A DNA stretch of 64,000 bases from Clostridia bacterium (GCA_017403145.1 JAFQOO010000005.1:43141-107140), one strand, 5' to 3'; positions 42,871-51,642 are shown, counted from the stretch's first letter. Notes: generated by a model not told the origin, from the letters alone. A program made the numbers and translations.

Positions 42871-44573
42871 TGGTAGCTAAAGTGGCAATCAAACAATATT
42901 TTTCCCTTTTGATAAGCCTTTTGAAGAATACTTTTTCTATTTCTATAAAACACGAAAAGGATAAATCTGTTAAAGGTTTCAAACGACTAGGAAAAGTAGG
43001 CGTTATTTTGCTTGCACTTTTGGGCGGGGGCGCAATTCTCGCCTATTTGGTAATGATGAGTATAGAGCTTACCATAGCGTCTATAAATTCGGGCACGGTA
43101 AACGAATTGCAATATGCTTTTATTGCTCTAGCTCAAATTACCGTAACCTTCTTTGGCATTGCATCACTTATTTCCAATTTGTATTTTGCGAAGGATAATA
43201 AGCTACTTTTATCCCTTCCCTTCGAAAACGGAGTGGTTTTCGGAGCAAAATTCACCCTCACTTATATGGGCGAATTGCTATTTGCGACACTTGTTTACCT
43301 TCCGCTCGTTACCACGTCTGGTGTAGTTTTAATCAATCACGGATATAATATCGGTTGGAGCTTTTTCCTTGTTGAGATAATAAATTTATTATTACTTCCC
43401 GCTTTCCCTTTGTTGGTTGCAACACTAATTTCTCAACCGATAATGTGGCTTGTATCCCATATGAAACGCAAATCTATAGGAAATTCCATCACAATGGCGA
43501 TTTTCTACGTTGCATTTTTCGTATTGTACTTTGCTCTCGTTATGGGAACTTCGTCTATTGGTGAAAACGGAGTGTTGGATAGTGGCGTTATAGCGTTATT
43601 CGTAAACTTAAAAAAGGTAACTATATTCAATTATCCTTTGGTAGAAGCGCTAATAGGTAATAAGACGGCACTTAATTTGCTTATTTACGTTGCGGGTGTG
43701 ATAGTCGCGGTGGCACTTGCTACGCTACTTTCGATTTTCTTCTATAAAAAAGCTCTTCTTAAAAACGAAGAGGGTGATGGTAAAACGATAGTCAAGGTAA
43801 AAAATAGCGAAAATAAGAGTAACACTTTACTCAAAAGCTATATGATTAAGGATTTAAAAATGCTTATTCATACTCCACAGCTATTTATAAACCTTATATT
43901 GTTAGTTGTTTTACCTAGTGTAGTATTGTTCTTTATGCGTGGAGCCTTTACAGCCGATGCGGAAATGGCGGAAGCTATGAACCCCAACTTTTTCTTGGTG
44001 GCAATGGCAACCTATTTGGTTTCGTTGCTTTCTTGCGCGGGCAATCCTTTTGCATATATTGGTTTTTCTCTAGAGGGAAAAAATCTTTATATGATAAAAT
44101 CGTTACCCATTTCGGCAAAGGATATTATAAAAGAAAAGTTTCTTTTTGCAAGCTCTATTACTTTGCTAGCAAGTGTTGTGCTTGGCATATGTTATCCCTT
44201 TGCAAGTGGTATAAAAAATGCGGTTGCGATAATCGGTTTACCACTCCAAGGACTCGTTACGGGGGTATCATTTAACGCGATAGGGCTTTATAGCGACCTA
44301 AAACAGCCCAATTTGACTTGGACGAACATCAACGAAATAACAAGAAATAACCTTAAAACGATAAAACCTATGATGTTATACTTGTTACTTTCGTTTTTAT
44401 ATCTTATAATAGGAATAATATTTGCTGTATTTAGCGAAGCGTTAAAGTTAGACGAATATTTGTTGATAACTATTTATTATCTAATTTGCTTAATCGCACC
44501 CACGGTAATAATTAGCATCTACTTTAAGAAGCTATTTAATAGCGAAGATTTATATAGAAAAATAGGTGGATAA
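42870..44573 (+). CDS. ABC-2 type exporter permease
   Basis: A 567-residue membrane protein with about twelve hydrophobic segments and two large soluble loops. The internal layout resembles two half-permeases of the ABC-2 / putative exporter family of Firmicutes (YtrC/EcsB-like size). The KSLPISAKDIIKEKF segment, coupling-helix-like, is common in this group. The ATG at 42870 overlaps the ATPase stop; the TTG at 42867 is not needed. Substrate unknown. Confidence 0.85.
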   Translation: MVAKVAIKQYFSLLISLLKNTFSISIKHEKDKSVKGFKRLGKVGVILLALLGGGAILAYLVMMSIELTIASINSGTVNELQYAFIALAQITVTFFGIASLISNLYFAKDNKLLLSLPFENGVVFGAKFTLTYMGELLFATLVYLPLVTTSGVVLINHGYNIGWSFFLVEIINLLLLPAFPLLVATLISQPIMWLVSHMKRKSIGNSITMAIFYVAFFVLYFALVMGTSSIGENGVLDSGVIALFVNLKKVTIFNYPLVEALIGNKTALNLLIYVAGVIVAVALATLLSIFFYKKALLKNEEGDGKTIVKVKNSENKSNTLLKSYMIKDLKMLIHTPQLFINLILLVVLPSVVLFFMRGAFTADAEMAEAMNPNFFLVAMATYLVSLLSCAGNPFAYIGFSLEGKNLYMIKSLPISAKDIIKEKFLFASSITLLASVVLGICYPFASGIKNAVAIIGLPLQGLVTGVSFNAIGLYSDLKQPNLTWTNINEITRNNLKTIKPMMLYLLLSFLYLIIGIIFAVFSEALKLDEYLLITIYYLICLIAPTVIISIYFKKLFNSEDLYRKIGG

Positions 44574-44989
44574 TGAGAAAATTAGCACTTGACGTAGGCG
44601 ACGTAAGAATTGGCTTTGCTACAAGCGATATTATGGGAATAATAGCATCGGGCTATGAAACCTATACTCGTAAAGGTGGCGAAAAGGACTACGAATATAT
44701 AGCCGAGTTTTGTAAAAACAACCAAGTTGATACAATAGTCGTGGGTTTACCGGTAAATATGGATGGAACCGAGGGCGATAGAGTAGTTATAACCCGCCAA
44801 TTCGCCGAGGAGTTAAAACCATACGTTGGTGATAGAAAGATAGTTTTCCAAGATGAAAGACTAACCACCGTTCAAGCGGAAAGAATGTTAATTCAAGGCG
44901 GAGTAAGGCGCGAAAAGCGTAAAAAAGTAATAGATAAAGTGGCTGCAACCATTATATTGCAATCATATTTAGATAAAATAAATTATTAA
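44573..44989 (+). CDS. yqgF: RNase H-fold resolvase/nuclease YqgF (RuvX)
   Basis: A 138-residue RNase H-like protein: LALDVGDVRIGFATSD carries the first catalytic Asp, TIVVGLPVNMDGTEG the middle strand, and FQDERLTTVQAERML plus DKVAATIILQSYLD the last acidic residues. It is implicated in pre-16S rRNA processing or as a Holliday-junction resolvase. Its start shares a base with the permease stop. The DUF1292 gene that follows is its standard Firmicutes neighbour. Confidence 0.95.
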   Translation: MRKLALDVGDVRIGFATSDIMGIIASGYETYTRKGGEKDYEYIAEFCKNNQVDTIVVGLPVNMDGTEGDRVVITRQFAEELKPYVGDRKIVFQDERLTTVQAERMLIQGGVRREKRKKVIDKVAATIILQSYLDKINY

Positions 44990-45001
44990 AGGAGTACAAT
45001 T

Positions 45002-45355
45002 ATGGCAGATAAGAAAGACAAGAGAATGGAAATAGAGGAAATAGAAGAAGAGGAAGAAGTTATCGTTCTTCAAAACGAAGAAACTGGCGAAGAAGTAGAG
45101 TTTTCTCTCTTAGCTATGTTGGAAGTTGACGGTACCACCTACGCATATCTTGAACCCATCGACGAAGTAGAAGGCTTTGAAGAGGGCGATATTTTGGTTA
45201 ACCGCGTAGAATTCGACGAAAATGGTGAAGAAATCTTTTTACCCGTTGACGACGATGCAGAAATCGATAGAGCATTCGAAGAGTTTGACAAAATGTACGT
45301 TGAACAATTTGGCGTTCACTGCGACGGAAGTTCTGTTGAAGACGACGCCGAATAA
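45002..45355 (+). CDS. DUF1292 protein (YrzB family)
   Basis: A 117-residue very acidic protein. After an N-terminal Glu tract it has the DUF1292 core: VIVLQNEETGEEVEFSLLAMLEVDGTTYAYLEPIDE, then IFLPVDDDAEIDRAFEEFDKM. Function unknown; it is conserved beside yqgF in Firmicutes. AAAGGAG precedes the ATG. Confidence 0.9.
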   Translation: MADKKDKRMEIEEIEEEEEVIVLQNEETGEEVEFSLLAMLEVDGTTYAYLEPIDEVEGFEEGDILVNRVEFDENGEEIFLPVDDDAEIDRAFEEFDKMYVEQFGVHCDGSSVEDDAE

Positions 45356-45372
45356 TTGCTATATAATATATA

Positions 45373-46047
45373 ATGTATAATATAAAAAGAGGAGTTTGTA
45401 TTCTTTTAGTTATCGTAATGCTCGTAACGGGTATGTTTTGCTTGTTCGGTTGTAAAGATGAAGCTAGTGAAGAAACTCCGGAAAACCAAGAAAATCAATT
45501 AGGAGAGGGTACGAATATGACTAATATTGCAACCTTTATTATCACCGACCAAAACGGAGTGGATAGAACCATCAAAATTCAACTTCATCCCGACAAGGCA
45601 CCTATAAGCGTTGCCAACTTTACCAATCTTGCTAACAGCGGTTACTATGACGGACTTTACTTTCATCGTATAGTTCCTTATGGTTGCTTGCAAGGTGGTG
45701 GCTACAAAATCGAGGGTAATACCATTATGGAATCGCCCGACGTTCCCGCAATATATGGTGAATTTGCTTCCAATGGTTGGGCACAAAACGATATTAAGCA
45801 CGTTTTTGGTACCATATCAATGGCAAGAACCAACGTACCCGATTCAGCAACCAGCCAATTTTTCCTTTGCATAGGGGACTATCCTTCTTGGGATGGTGAA
45901 TACGCAGGCTTTGGTACTATTGTTGACGAAGAGGAGTCAAGAAACAACCTTGTAGCTCTTTCTCAATCTAGATATGGTAATATCGGTTATGGCTTTACCA
46001 CTTTCCCTTATCCATTTTTGATAATTAAAAGCGTAAGAGTGGCTTAA
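45373..46047 (+). CDS. Cyclophilin-type peptidyl-prolyl isomerase lipoprotein
   Basis: Residues 1-27 form a lipoprotein signal with lipobox LFGC, so it should be anchored outside the membrane. The cyclophilin domain begins at TFIITDQNG and shows APISVANFTNLANSGYYDGLYFHRIVP, LQGGGYKIEGN, GTISMARTNVPDSATSQFFLCIG and FGTI. The catalytic Arg (HRIV) and the SQFF motif are kept; MIQGGD is changed to CLQGGG. It likely folds exported proteins. No ribosome binding site precedes the ATG; a -10-like TATAAT/TATATA lies just upstream, so it may be another leaderless gene. Confidence 0.9.
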   Translation: MYNIKRGVCILLVIVMLVTGMFCLFGCKDEASEETPENQENQLGEGTNMTNIATFIITDQNGVDRTIKIQLHPDKAPISVANFTNLANSGYYDGLYFHRIVPYGCLQGGGYKIEGNTIMESPDVPAIYGEFASNGWAQNDIKHVFGTISMARTNVPDSATSQFFLCIGDYPSWDGEYAGFGTIVDEEESRNNLVALSQSRYGNIGYGFTTFPYPFLIIKSVRVA

Positions 46048-46064
46048 AAATAGCATAAACCCCC

Positions 46065-46093
46065 TTGAAAAAGTAAGATAATTGTGGTATTCT
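46065..46093 (+). promoter_or_regulatory. Sigma-A promoter of the MBG-type surface protein (leaderless)
   Basis: TTGAAA (46065-46070), 17-nt spacer, TATTCT (46088-46093). The predicted start is ~46100, one base before the ATG at 46101. Confidence 0.75.
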
Positions 46094-46100
46094 ATTATAT

Positions 46101-47489
46101 ATGAGCGCGATAGGTAAGATTAAGAACATAATTCTTGTTATAGCGGTAATGCTTTGTACCGTGCTTTTTGCTGTATTTTTCGGTCTATCTACCGAGGTCG
46201 TTGCAAGAGCGGAAGAAAACGAATACCTTATAAACCTTACCTCATCCACTATAGAATATAATGGCAAGGATATATCTGCACCTATATCGGTTACCCGCTA
46301 TGGTGAAGATTTTGACGATTATACTCTAATTATTTATAAGGATGGCGATATCGTTCCTCAAATCAAAGAGGTTGGTACCTATACCATTAACGTATCTATC
46401 AACAATACTACCCCCTCTGTCGTAAAAGAACTTACTTTCAAAGTAACGCCCAAAGCTCTCAAGATTGTAGTTGGCGGAAGCTCCGAGTTCCTTTATAGTG
46501 GTATGGGATATACTCGTAACGTTTCTCCGCTGGGTATTTGCGACGGAGACGAGTGCGAAATCATAACAACCTATAGCGGTGATTTATACGACCTCGAACC
46601 CGGTGTTCTACCCGTTGATGCAGATAGCTACGATATGCTTTTCTCAACCGATAACCCCAATTACGTTATCGGCGATATAGAAGGGGATACTACTTTGGTT
46701 ATAACAAAACGTACCTTGTACGTTAAAGTGAACGATACCCAAGTTACTCTTGGCGCTACACCCGAATTTACCTATGACGTTATCGGTTACGTAGGTAAGG
46801 AAGATATATCCGTTATTGAAAGACTTCCCGTTGTTCATACGACTGCAACGAGCGTTGGCGTTCACAAGGTAAAGGCATCGGGCGGACAAGCCAAAAACTA
46901 CCTATTCGAGTATCAAGAAGGTCATCTAACTATCAACGACGTTAAAGCTAACGGTAGTGTTGAAGGAACTTCCACGACCTTTGACGTTAGCGGTGTGTTT
47001 GCGCCCTATACTAGTTACACCGGCACCACCATCGATGCTAAGAGCGATGAGGGTAAGGCGCTTGTTAAGACTGCGCGTGATTATCGTATGCTTAACTTTA
47101 CCTCGGACGTTCAGCTAATATATCAACTATCCTACGTTACCGGCGTACAAGTATCGGAAAAGATAGACGTTGTATTCCATAACGTAACCCTTAACACCGA
47201 CGATAACTATGTCATTGTGGTTATCGACCCCAATGGTGTAGTAACCCAAATTACTAAATATGAATATCTAAACGGTACACTTTCATTCAAAACCCCATCA
47301 CTTGGAACGGTTATGATTTTTAAGGATACCTATAACGTTAGCGTGCTTTATATAACTATTGCTAGTATAGCCGGTTTCGTTATCTTACTATTTATTGGTG
47401 CTAAGATGCAATACCGCAACGATAAGCGCCAAGCCGACGAGGCAAAGAAGCGTAGGGAGATACGAGAAAAAGGCAAATACAGATGGTAA
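46101..47489 (+). CDS. Surface protein with MBG/Ig-like domains and C-terminal membrane anchor
   Basis: The 462-residue protein has an N-terminal signal (hydrophobic ~10-31, then STEVVARAEEN), two or three beta domains of MBG/YDG type (GVGTYTINVS-like turn EVGTYTINVSINN, ITKRTLYVKVNDTQVTLGATPEFTYDVIGYVG, GGQAKNYLFEYQEGHLTIND), a further beta domain, a C-terminal membrane segment (~418-439) and a short basic tail rich in Arg/Lys. So it is bitopic with its bulk outside. MBG domains occur in adhesins; ligand unknown. Leaderless by its promoter. Confidence 0.78.
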   Translation: MSAIGKIKNIILVIAVMLCTVLFAVFFGLSTEVVARAEENEYLINLTSSTIEYNGKDISAPISVTRYGEDFDDYTLIIYKDGDIVPQIKEVGTYTINVSINNTTPSVVKELTFKVTPKALKIVVGGSSEFLYSGMGYTRNVSPLGICDGDECEIITTYSGDLYDLEPGVLPVDADSYDMLFSTDNPNYVIGDIEGDTTLVITKRTLYVKVNDTQVTLGATPEFTYDVIGYVGKEDISVIERLPVVHTTATSVGVHKVKASGGQAKNYLFEYQEGHLTINDVKANGSVEGTSTTFDVSGVFAPYTSYTGTTIDAKSDEGKALVKTARDYRMLNFTSDVQLIYQLSYVTGVQVSEKIDVVFHNVTLNTDDNYVIVVIDPNGVVTQITKYEYLNGTLSFKTPSLGTVMIFKDTYNVSVLYITIASIAGFVILLFIGAKMQYRNDKRQADEAKKRREIREKGKYRW

Positions 47490-47505
47490 AACCAAGCCAC
47501 GCTAA

Positions 47506-47530
47506 GCCGAGTCCCTACAAGGGATTCGGC
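47506..47530 (+). terminator. Hairpin after the MBG-type gene
   Basis: GCCGAGTCCCT / AGGGATTCGGC (11 bp with one G-T pair) around ACA, 16 bases after the stop codon. There is no T-run, so termination would be inefficient or it may belong to the structured element that follows. Confidence 0.5.
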
Positions 47531-47533
47531 AAC

Positions 47534-47632
47534 TAAATAAATCCGCAAACGGATTTGTTATATCCGTCTAACAACGGGTGATATCGCCTACGGCGGTGAA
47601 ATTTGCCTAACGGCAAGTTGTGGATTTATTTA
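47534..47632 (+). repeat. Multi-hairpin structured element
   Basis: An outer 11-bp stem (TAAATAAATCC 47534-47544 with GGATTTATTTA 47622-47632) encloses three hairpins with related C-T-A-(A)-C loops: CCGT-CTAACA-ACGG within ATAT arms (47560-47584), CGCC-TAC-GGCG (47585-47595) and TTGCC-TAAC-GGCAA (47603-47616). A rival hairpin AAATCCG-CAAA-CGGATTT (47539-47556) uses the same left strand as the outer stem. No coding potential. It could be a genome-wide repeat or a cis-acting RNA. Confidence 0.7.
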
Positions 47633-47640
47633 ATATAACT

Positions 47641-47870
47641 TTGGAGTAGCCAAAATATAACTGCTTGTAAAACAAGCAATACAACTTTTAGCCACAAGGT
47701 TAAAAATAAAACTAAATTATCTTAATCTTTTGTGGATAAGAAAAGACCACCATATTTCGCCTTAAAACGAAGTATAGTGGGCTACACTTTTGTATTAAAT
47801 TAAAATTCCCTTATAGGAACGCCCTAAGTCGTGGTTTTTATTTTTCTACTTTTTATAAATATATATAATA
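47641..47870 (+). other. Non-coding gap with unassigned inverted repeats
   Basis: No gene is supported here. It contains TGCTTGT-AAA-ACAAGCA (47662-47678), then an imperfect hairpin in which CCACCATATTTCG (from 47748) faces CGAAGTATAGTGG (to 47780), and GTGGTTTTTATTTTT (47831-47845), whose GTGG could also pair with the same CCAC. The T-rich end would suit a small RNA terminator on the plus strand. I see no homology to tmRNA, 6S or SRP RNA. Confidence 0.4.
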
Positions 47871-47897
47871 ATATTATATAAAACTACTCGAAATCAT

Positions 47898-47926
47898 TTG
47901 CATTGGCGGTTTTTATGTGGTATTAT
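47898..47926 (+). promoter_or_regulatory. Sigma-A promoter of rpsB-tsf, extended -10
   Basis: TTGCAT (47898-47903), 17-nt spacer, TATTAT (47921-47926) preceded by TGG. Predicted start is ~47933, giving a leader of about 100 nt. Confidence 0.8.
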
Positions 47927-47932
47927 ACATAA

Positions 47933-48035
47933 GCCATAATACGCACTTGTGCGGAGAAAATCGTTGTTGCCCGTTTGGGTGGCGGTATTCTGCGAAACAC
48001 AAGGAGGAAAAAACAAATCAGGAGGTATAGTAAAA
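47933..48035 (+). promoter_or_regulatory. rpsB 5' leader with hairpins, possible S2 autoregulatory site
   Basis: The leader has a short hairpin CGCAC-TT-GTGCG (about 47943-47954), a GCCC-GTTT-GGGT hairpin (about 47970-47982), then AAGGAGG and a second site AGGAGG nearer the ATG. Ribosomal protein operons are commonly controlled by leader structures; that this one binds S2 is inference from position only. Confidence 0.4.
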
Positions 48036-48785
48036 ATGGCAGTTATTTCAATGAAGCAACTACTCGAAGCAGGTGTTCACTTTGGACACCAAACCAAGAA
48101 ATGGAACCCCAAAATGGGTAAGTACATTTACGACGCAAGAAACGATATTCACATTATCGACCTTCAACTCACCGTTGACCTTGTAGAAGAAGCATACAAG
48201 TTCATCCACAAAGTAGCATCCGAAGGCAAGAATATCCTCTTCGTAGGTAAGAAAAAGCAAGCTAAAGAAGCTATCCAACAAGAAGCAGAACGTTGCGGTA
48301 TGTTCTATATGAACGAAAGATGGCTCGGTGGTACCCTTACCAACTTCCAAACCATCCGCACCCGTATCGATAAACTCAACAAGCTTAACCATATGGAAGC
48401 TATGGGCGAATTCGAACTTCTCCCCAAGAAAGAAGTTATCAAGCTCAAAGCAGAACGTGATAAGCTAGAACAAAACCTCGGCGGTATCAAGAATATGCGT
48501 AACCTTCCCGGCGCATTGTTCGTAGTTGACCTCAAAATCGAGCACATCGCTGTTCAAGAAGCACGCGCTCTCGGTATTCCAATCGTTGGTCTAGTAGATA
48601 CCAACTGCGACCCCGACTTGGTTGATTACGTAATCCCCGGCAACGACGACGCTATCCGCGCTATCAAGCTTATCGCTAGCGTAATGGCAGATGCAGTTAT
48701 CGCAGCTAAAGAAGGTGTTGAATACGTAAGCGATAAAGAAGTTCCCGCTGAAGAAGTTTTTGAAGACACCACTAATAACGACTAA
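48036..48785 (+). CDS. rpsB: 30S ribosomal protein S2
   Basis: A 249-residue S2: [27 protein letters not shown] is the standard start, then [26 protein letters not shown], and [16 protein letters not shown] 48036 has AGGAGG ten bases upstream; the frame's extension to 47949 is leader. tsf follows after 20 bp, as in most bacteria. Strong codon bias. Confidence 0.98.
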   Translation: MAVISMKQLLEAGVHFGHQTKKWNPKMGKYIYDARNDIHIIDLQLTVDLVEEAYKFIHKVASEGKNILFVGKKKQAKEAIQQEAERCGMFYMNERWLGGTLTNFQTIRTRIDKLNKLNHMEAMGEFELLPKKEVIKLKAERDKLEQNLGGIKNMRNLPGALFVVDLKIEHIAVQEARALGIPIVGLVDTNCDPDLVDYVIPGNDDAIRAIKLIASVMADAVIAAKEGVEYVSDKEVPAEEVFEDTTNND

Positions 48786-48805
48786 TTGAAAAGGAGATTA
48801 TAATT

Positions 48806-49471
48806 ATGGCATTTACAGCAAAAGACGTAGCAGCACTCCGCGCAAGTTCAGGCGCAGGTATGATGGATTGCAAGAAAGCTCTCGTAGCTTGTGATGGCAA
48901 TATGGAAAAGGCAGCAGAATGGCTCCGTGAAAAGGGCATGGCATCCGCTGCTAAAAAAGCAGGCAGAATCGCAGCTGAAGGTATCGTTGATAGCTATATC
49001 CACATGGGCGGTAAGGTTGGCGTTCTTCTAGAAGTTAACTGTGAAACCGACTTTGTTGCTAAGGGCGATGATTTCAAAGCATTCGTACACGACGTTGCTC
49101 TCCAAATCGCAGCAGCTAATCCCCTTTACGTAAAACGCGAGGAAGTTCCTCAAGAAATCATCGAAAAGGAAAGAGAAATTGCTCTTGCACAAATCAATAA
49201 CGACCCCAAAATGGCTTCTAAACCCGATATGGTTAAGACCAAAATCATCGATGGCAAAATCGAAACTTATTACAAAGAGAATTGCCTACTCGACCAAGCT
49301 TTCGTTAAAGACTCCTCCAAGACCATCAACCAACTCACCATCGAGCAAACCGCTAAGTGTGGTGAAAAAGTTACCATTCGTCGTTTCGTAAGATACAATA
49401 TGGGCGAAGGTCTAGAAAAGAGAAACGAAAATTTTGCAGAGGAAATCGCAAAGGCAACCGCTAAAAACTAA
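48806..49471 (+). CDS. tsf: Elongation factor Ts
   Basis: The guanine-nucleotide exchange factor of EF-Tu, 221 residues. The N-terminal domain shows [21 protein letters not shown] and [21 protein letters not shown]; the EF-Tu contact [13 protein letters not shown] follows. Length fits the short form found in many Firmicutes. AAGGAG precedes the ATG and a T-tailed hairpin follows the stop. Confidence 0.98.
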   Translation: MAFTAKDVAALRASSGAGMMDCKKALVACDGNMEKAAEWLREKGMASAAKKAGRIAAEGIVDSYIHMGGKVGVLLEVNCETDFVAKGDDFKAFVHDVALQIAAANPLYVKREEVPQEIIEKEREIALAQINNDPKMASKPDMVKTKIIDGKIETYYKENCLLDQAFVKDSSKTINQLTIEQTAKCGEKVTIRRFVRYNMGEGLEKRNENFAEEIAKATAKN

Positions 49472-49482
49472 TTGTTCAAATT

Positions 49483-49513
49483 AAGGGATACTTAATATGG
49501 TATCCCTTTTTTT
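49483..49513 (+). terminator. Terminator/attenuator between tsf and pyrH
   Basis: AAGGGATAC / GTATCCCTT (9 bp) with an 8-nt loop runs straight into seven T residues. The pyrH ribosome binding site (AAGGAG) starts one base after the T-run, so pyrH expression depends on readthrough unless a promoter is hidden upstream. Confidence 0.85.
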
Positions 49514-49524
49514 AAGGAGTAAAT

Positions 49525-50229
49525 ATGCAACCTAAATATAAAAGAATATTACTAAAAATATCCGGTGAAGCCCTTGCAGGCGCAAAAGGCTTTGGTCTAG
49601 ACCAAGAAATAATCGATGGTATCATCAAGCAAATAAAAGAAGTAAAAGAACTTGGCGTAGAAATCGGTATCGTTATTGGCGCGGGTAACTTCTGGCGTGG
49701 TAGACAAGGAACGGGTATGGACCGCTCTACTGCAGACTATATGGGTATGCTTGCAACCGCTATGAACTGTCTAGCTCTACAAGATGCAATCGAAAAGCAA
49801 GGTATTGATACTCGAGTTCAAACCACCATTCAAATTACCCAAATCGCCGAACCCTTTATTATAAGGAAGGCAATAAGGCATCTAGAAAAGGGCAGAATAG
49901 TAATATTTGGTTGTGGAACAGGTGCACCTTATTTTACTACCGATACCGCAGCGGCACTCAAGGCTGCCGAAATCAAAGCCGATGTTTTGTTACTTGCAAA
50001 GAACGTTGACGGCATTTATGATAGCGACCCCAAAACCAATTCCAATGCAAAGAAGTTCGATAGAATTTCCGGCATAGATTTTATAAAGCGCGAACTAACC
50101 GCTATGGATACCACTGCAGTTAGCTTGTGTATGACTAACAAGATGCCCGTTATAGCCTTTGGACTCAACGAAAAAGATAGCATAAAGCGTGCGGTAATGG
50201 GCGAAGATATCGGTACCGTTATTGACTAA
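49525..50229 (+). CDS. pyrH: Uridylate kinase
   Basis: A 234-residue amino-acid-kinase-fold UMP kinase: [70 protein letters not shown] and [14 protein letters not shown]. Hexameric bacterial type. It sits between tsf and frr as in most Firmicutes. Confidence 0.98.
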   Translation: MQPKYKRILLKISGEALAGAKGFGLDQEIIDGIIKQIKEVKELGVEIGIVIGAGNFWRGRQGTGMDRSTADYMGMLATAMNCLALQDAIEKQGIDTRVQTTIQITQIAEPFIIRKAIRHLEKGRIVIFGCGTGAPYFTTDTAAALKAAEIKADVLLLAKNVDGIYDSDPKTNSNAKKFDRISGIDFIKRELTAMDTTAVSLCMTNKMPVIAFGLNEKDSIKRAVMGEDIGTVID

Positions 50230-50248
50230 ACGACAAATCAATAAAATT

Positions 50249-50271
50249 AGCACCCGAAAGGGTGCTTTTTT
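50249..50271 (+). terminator. Terminator after pyrH
   Basis: GCACCC-GAAA-GGGTGC, a six-bp stem with a GNRA-type tetraloop, followed by six T residues. Confidence 0.88.
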
Positions 50272-50294
50272 ACTATATATAAAAAAACTAATAC

Positions 50295-50323
50295 TTGTAT
50301 TATCTTATGTAATATGTTATTAT
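50295..50323 (+). promoter_or_regulatory. Sigma-A promoter of frr operon, extended -10
   Basis: TTGTAT (50295-50300), 17-nt spacer, TATTAT (50318-50323) preceded by TGT. The leader of ~35 nt is AT-rich and ends in CCAGGAG, a good ribosome binding site. It drives frr through the polC-like gene. Confidence 0.75.
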
Positions 50324-50363
50324 ATTATATATAATAAAAATCTAAAATCCAGGAGATATATTT

Positions 50364-50939
50364 ATGGGTTATGAATTATTAGAAGTTGAACTCGTGTTTG
50401 ATGACCTTAAGGAAAGAATCGAAAAAACCAAAGCTAGCCTTAATAATGAATTTAAATCTATGAGAGCAGGTCGTGCTAACGCACACATTCTCGATAGAGT
50501 AGTTGTTCCTTACTATGGCGTTGATACTCCCATCAACCAAATGGCTAATATCACCATTCCCGAAGCAAGAATGCTTGTTATCAACGTATGGGACCAAAGC
50601 GCAATCAAGGCTGTAGAAAAGGCTATTATTGCTGCGAACGTAGGCATTTTCCCCACCAATGATGGTAAAGTTCTACGTATGGTATTCCCCGAACTCACCG
50701 AGGAACGTCGTCGTGCTCTATGTAAAGACGTTAGAGTTGCTACCGAAAACGCAAAAGTTGCTATTCGTAACATTCGTCGTGATGCTATCAACGTACTTCG
50801 TGGCTACAAGAAGGATAGCATTGTAACCGAAGACGATTATAACGCATACGAAAAAGACGTTGATAAGCAAGCTTCTTCCGCTATTGCCGACATCGACAAG
50901 ATGAGCGCAGATAAAGAAGCGGAAATAATGAGCGTATAG
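50364..50939 (+). CDS. frr: Ribosome recycling factor
   Basis: A 191-residue RRF: RIEKTKASLNNEFKSMRAGRANAHILDRVVVPYYG and the C-terminal LTEERRRALCKDVRVATENAKVAIRNIRRDA are family signatures. It splits post-termination ribosomes with EF-G. The N-terminus is a few residues longer than usual. The next gene begins 13 bp after its stop. Confidence 0.97.
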   Translation: MGYELLEVELVFDDLKERIEKTKASLNNEFKSMRAGRANAHILDRVVVPYYGVDTPINQMANITIPEARMLVINVWDQSAIKAVEKAIIAANVGIFPTNDGKVLRMVFPELTEERRRALCKDVRVATENAKVAIRNIRRDAINVLRGYKKDSIVTEDDYNAYEKDVDKQASSAIADIDKMSADKEAEIMSV

Positions 50940-50952
50940 TAGTATTTACTAA

Positions 50953-51642
50953 ATGCACCTTGCAGTTATTATGGATGGCGGAGGTCGTTATGCCGCTAAA
51001 AGAGGCTTGCCTCGAGTAAACGGTTATATATACGGTACCCGCGCCATATTGGATATTATTGATGCTTGCGACGAATTATCGCTTTCTTGCGTATCCTTTT
51101 ACGTTTCAAGTAGGGAAAATCTCGCTAGGGGACTTAGCGAGAGTCTTTCCGTTTCGTCGGTTTACGTCGATTTTATAGAAAAAACTCTTCTTCCTATATG
51201 TAAAACTAGGGGATATAAGCTATTTTTCGTCGGCGACTTCGAATCTCTTACACCCGAACTTATGCAAACAATTGCAAAGGCAAACTCTCAAACCATAAAC
51301 AATCGTGGTTTGACTATTGCCTTTGTTTTTTCATATAACGGAATGCAAGAGGTTACAAAAGCATTCAATTACGTCTTTAATCAAAAACTAATTAACGGAG
51401 TTTTTACACCCGTTACTATCCCCGAAGTTCAACAGTATATGTATTCCGCATCGTTACCACCCGTCGACGCTCTAATTCGTTATGGTGGATATAAAAGACT
51501 TTCGGGTTATCTGCCCTTCAGTATTGCCTATGCGGAGCTGTTTTTTAACGACAAACTATTCCCGGAAGCAGACAAGGGTGATATATACGATTTAATCAAG
51601 GAATACAAAAAAATCAAACGTAATTTTGGAGAAATCAAATGA
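50953..51642 (+). CDS. uppS: Undecaprenyl diphosphate synthase, diverged
   Basis: A 229-residue cis-prenyltransferase that builds the C55 carrier for wall synthesis. The P-loop-like motif reads MDGGGRYA (usual MDGNGRWA), then FYVSSRENLARG (usual STENWxR), and the C-terminal IRYGGYKRLSGYLPFSIAYAELFF is well kept (usual RTGGxxRLSNFLxWQxxYxEL). Catalytic Asp and the diphosphate-binding Arg residues are present, but Asn to Gly in the first motif is unusual. Its place before cdsA supports the role. No ribosome binding site precedes the ATG. Confidence 0.88.
   Translation: MHLAVIMDGGGRYAAKRGLPRVNGYIYGTRAILDIIDACDELSLSCVSFYVSSRENLARGLSESLSVSSVYVDFIEKTLLPICKTRGYKLFFVGDFESLTPELMQTIAKANSQTINNRGLTIAFVFSYNGMQEVTKAFNYVFNQKLINGVFTPVTIPEVQQYMYSASLPPVDALIRYGGYKRLSGYLPFSIAYAELFFNDKLFPEADKGDIYDLIKEYKKIKRNFGEIK

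Noticed and set aside
46319..47100. Minus-strand and alternative-frame ORFs of 60-230 codons throughout the real genes
   Set aside because: All overlap well-supported genes in another frame, lack start signals and show skewed composition.
47641..48035. tRNA, tmRNA or 6S RNA gene
   Set aside because: No cloverleaf, no GTTC-type T-arm and no long bulged rod could be found.
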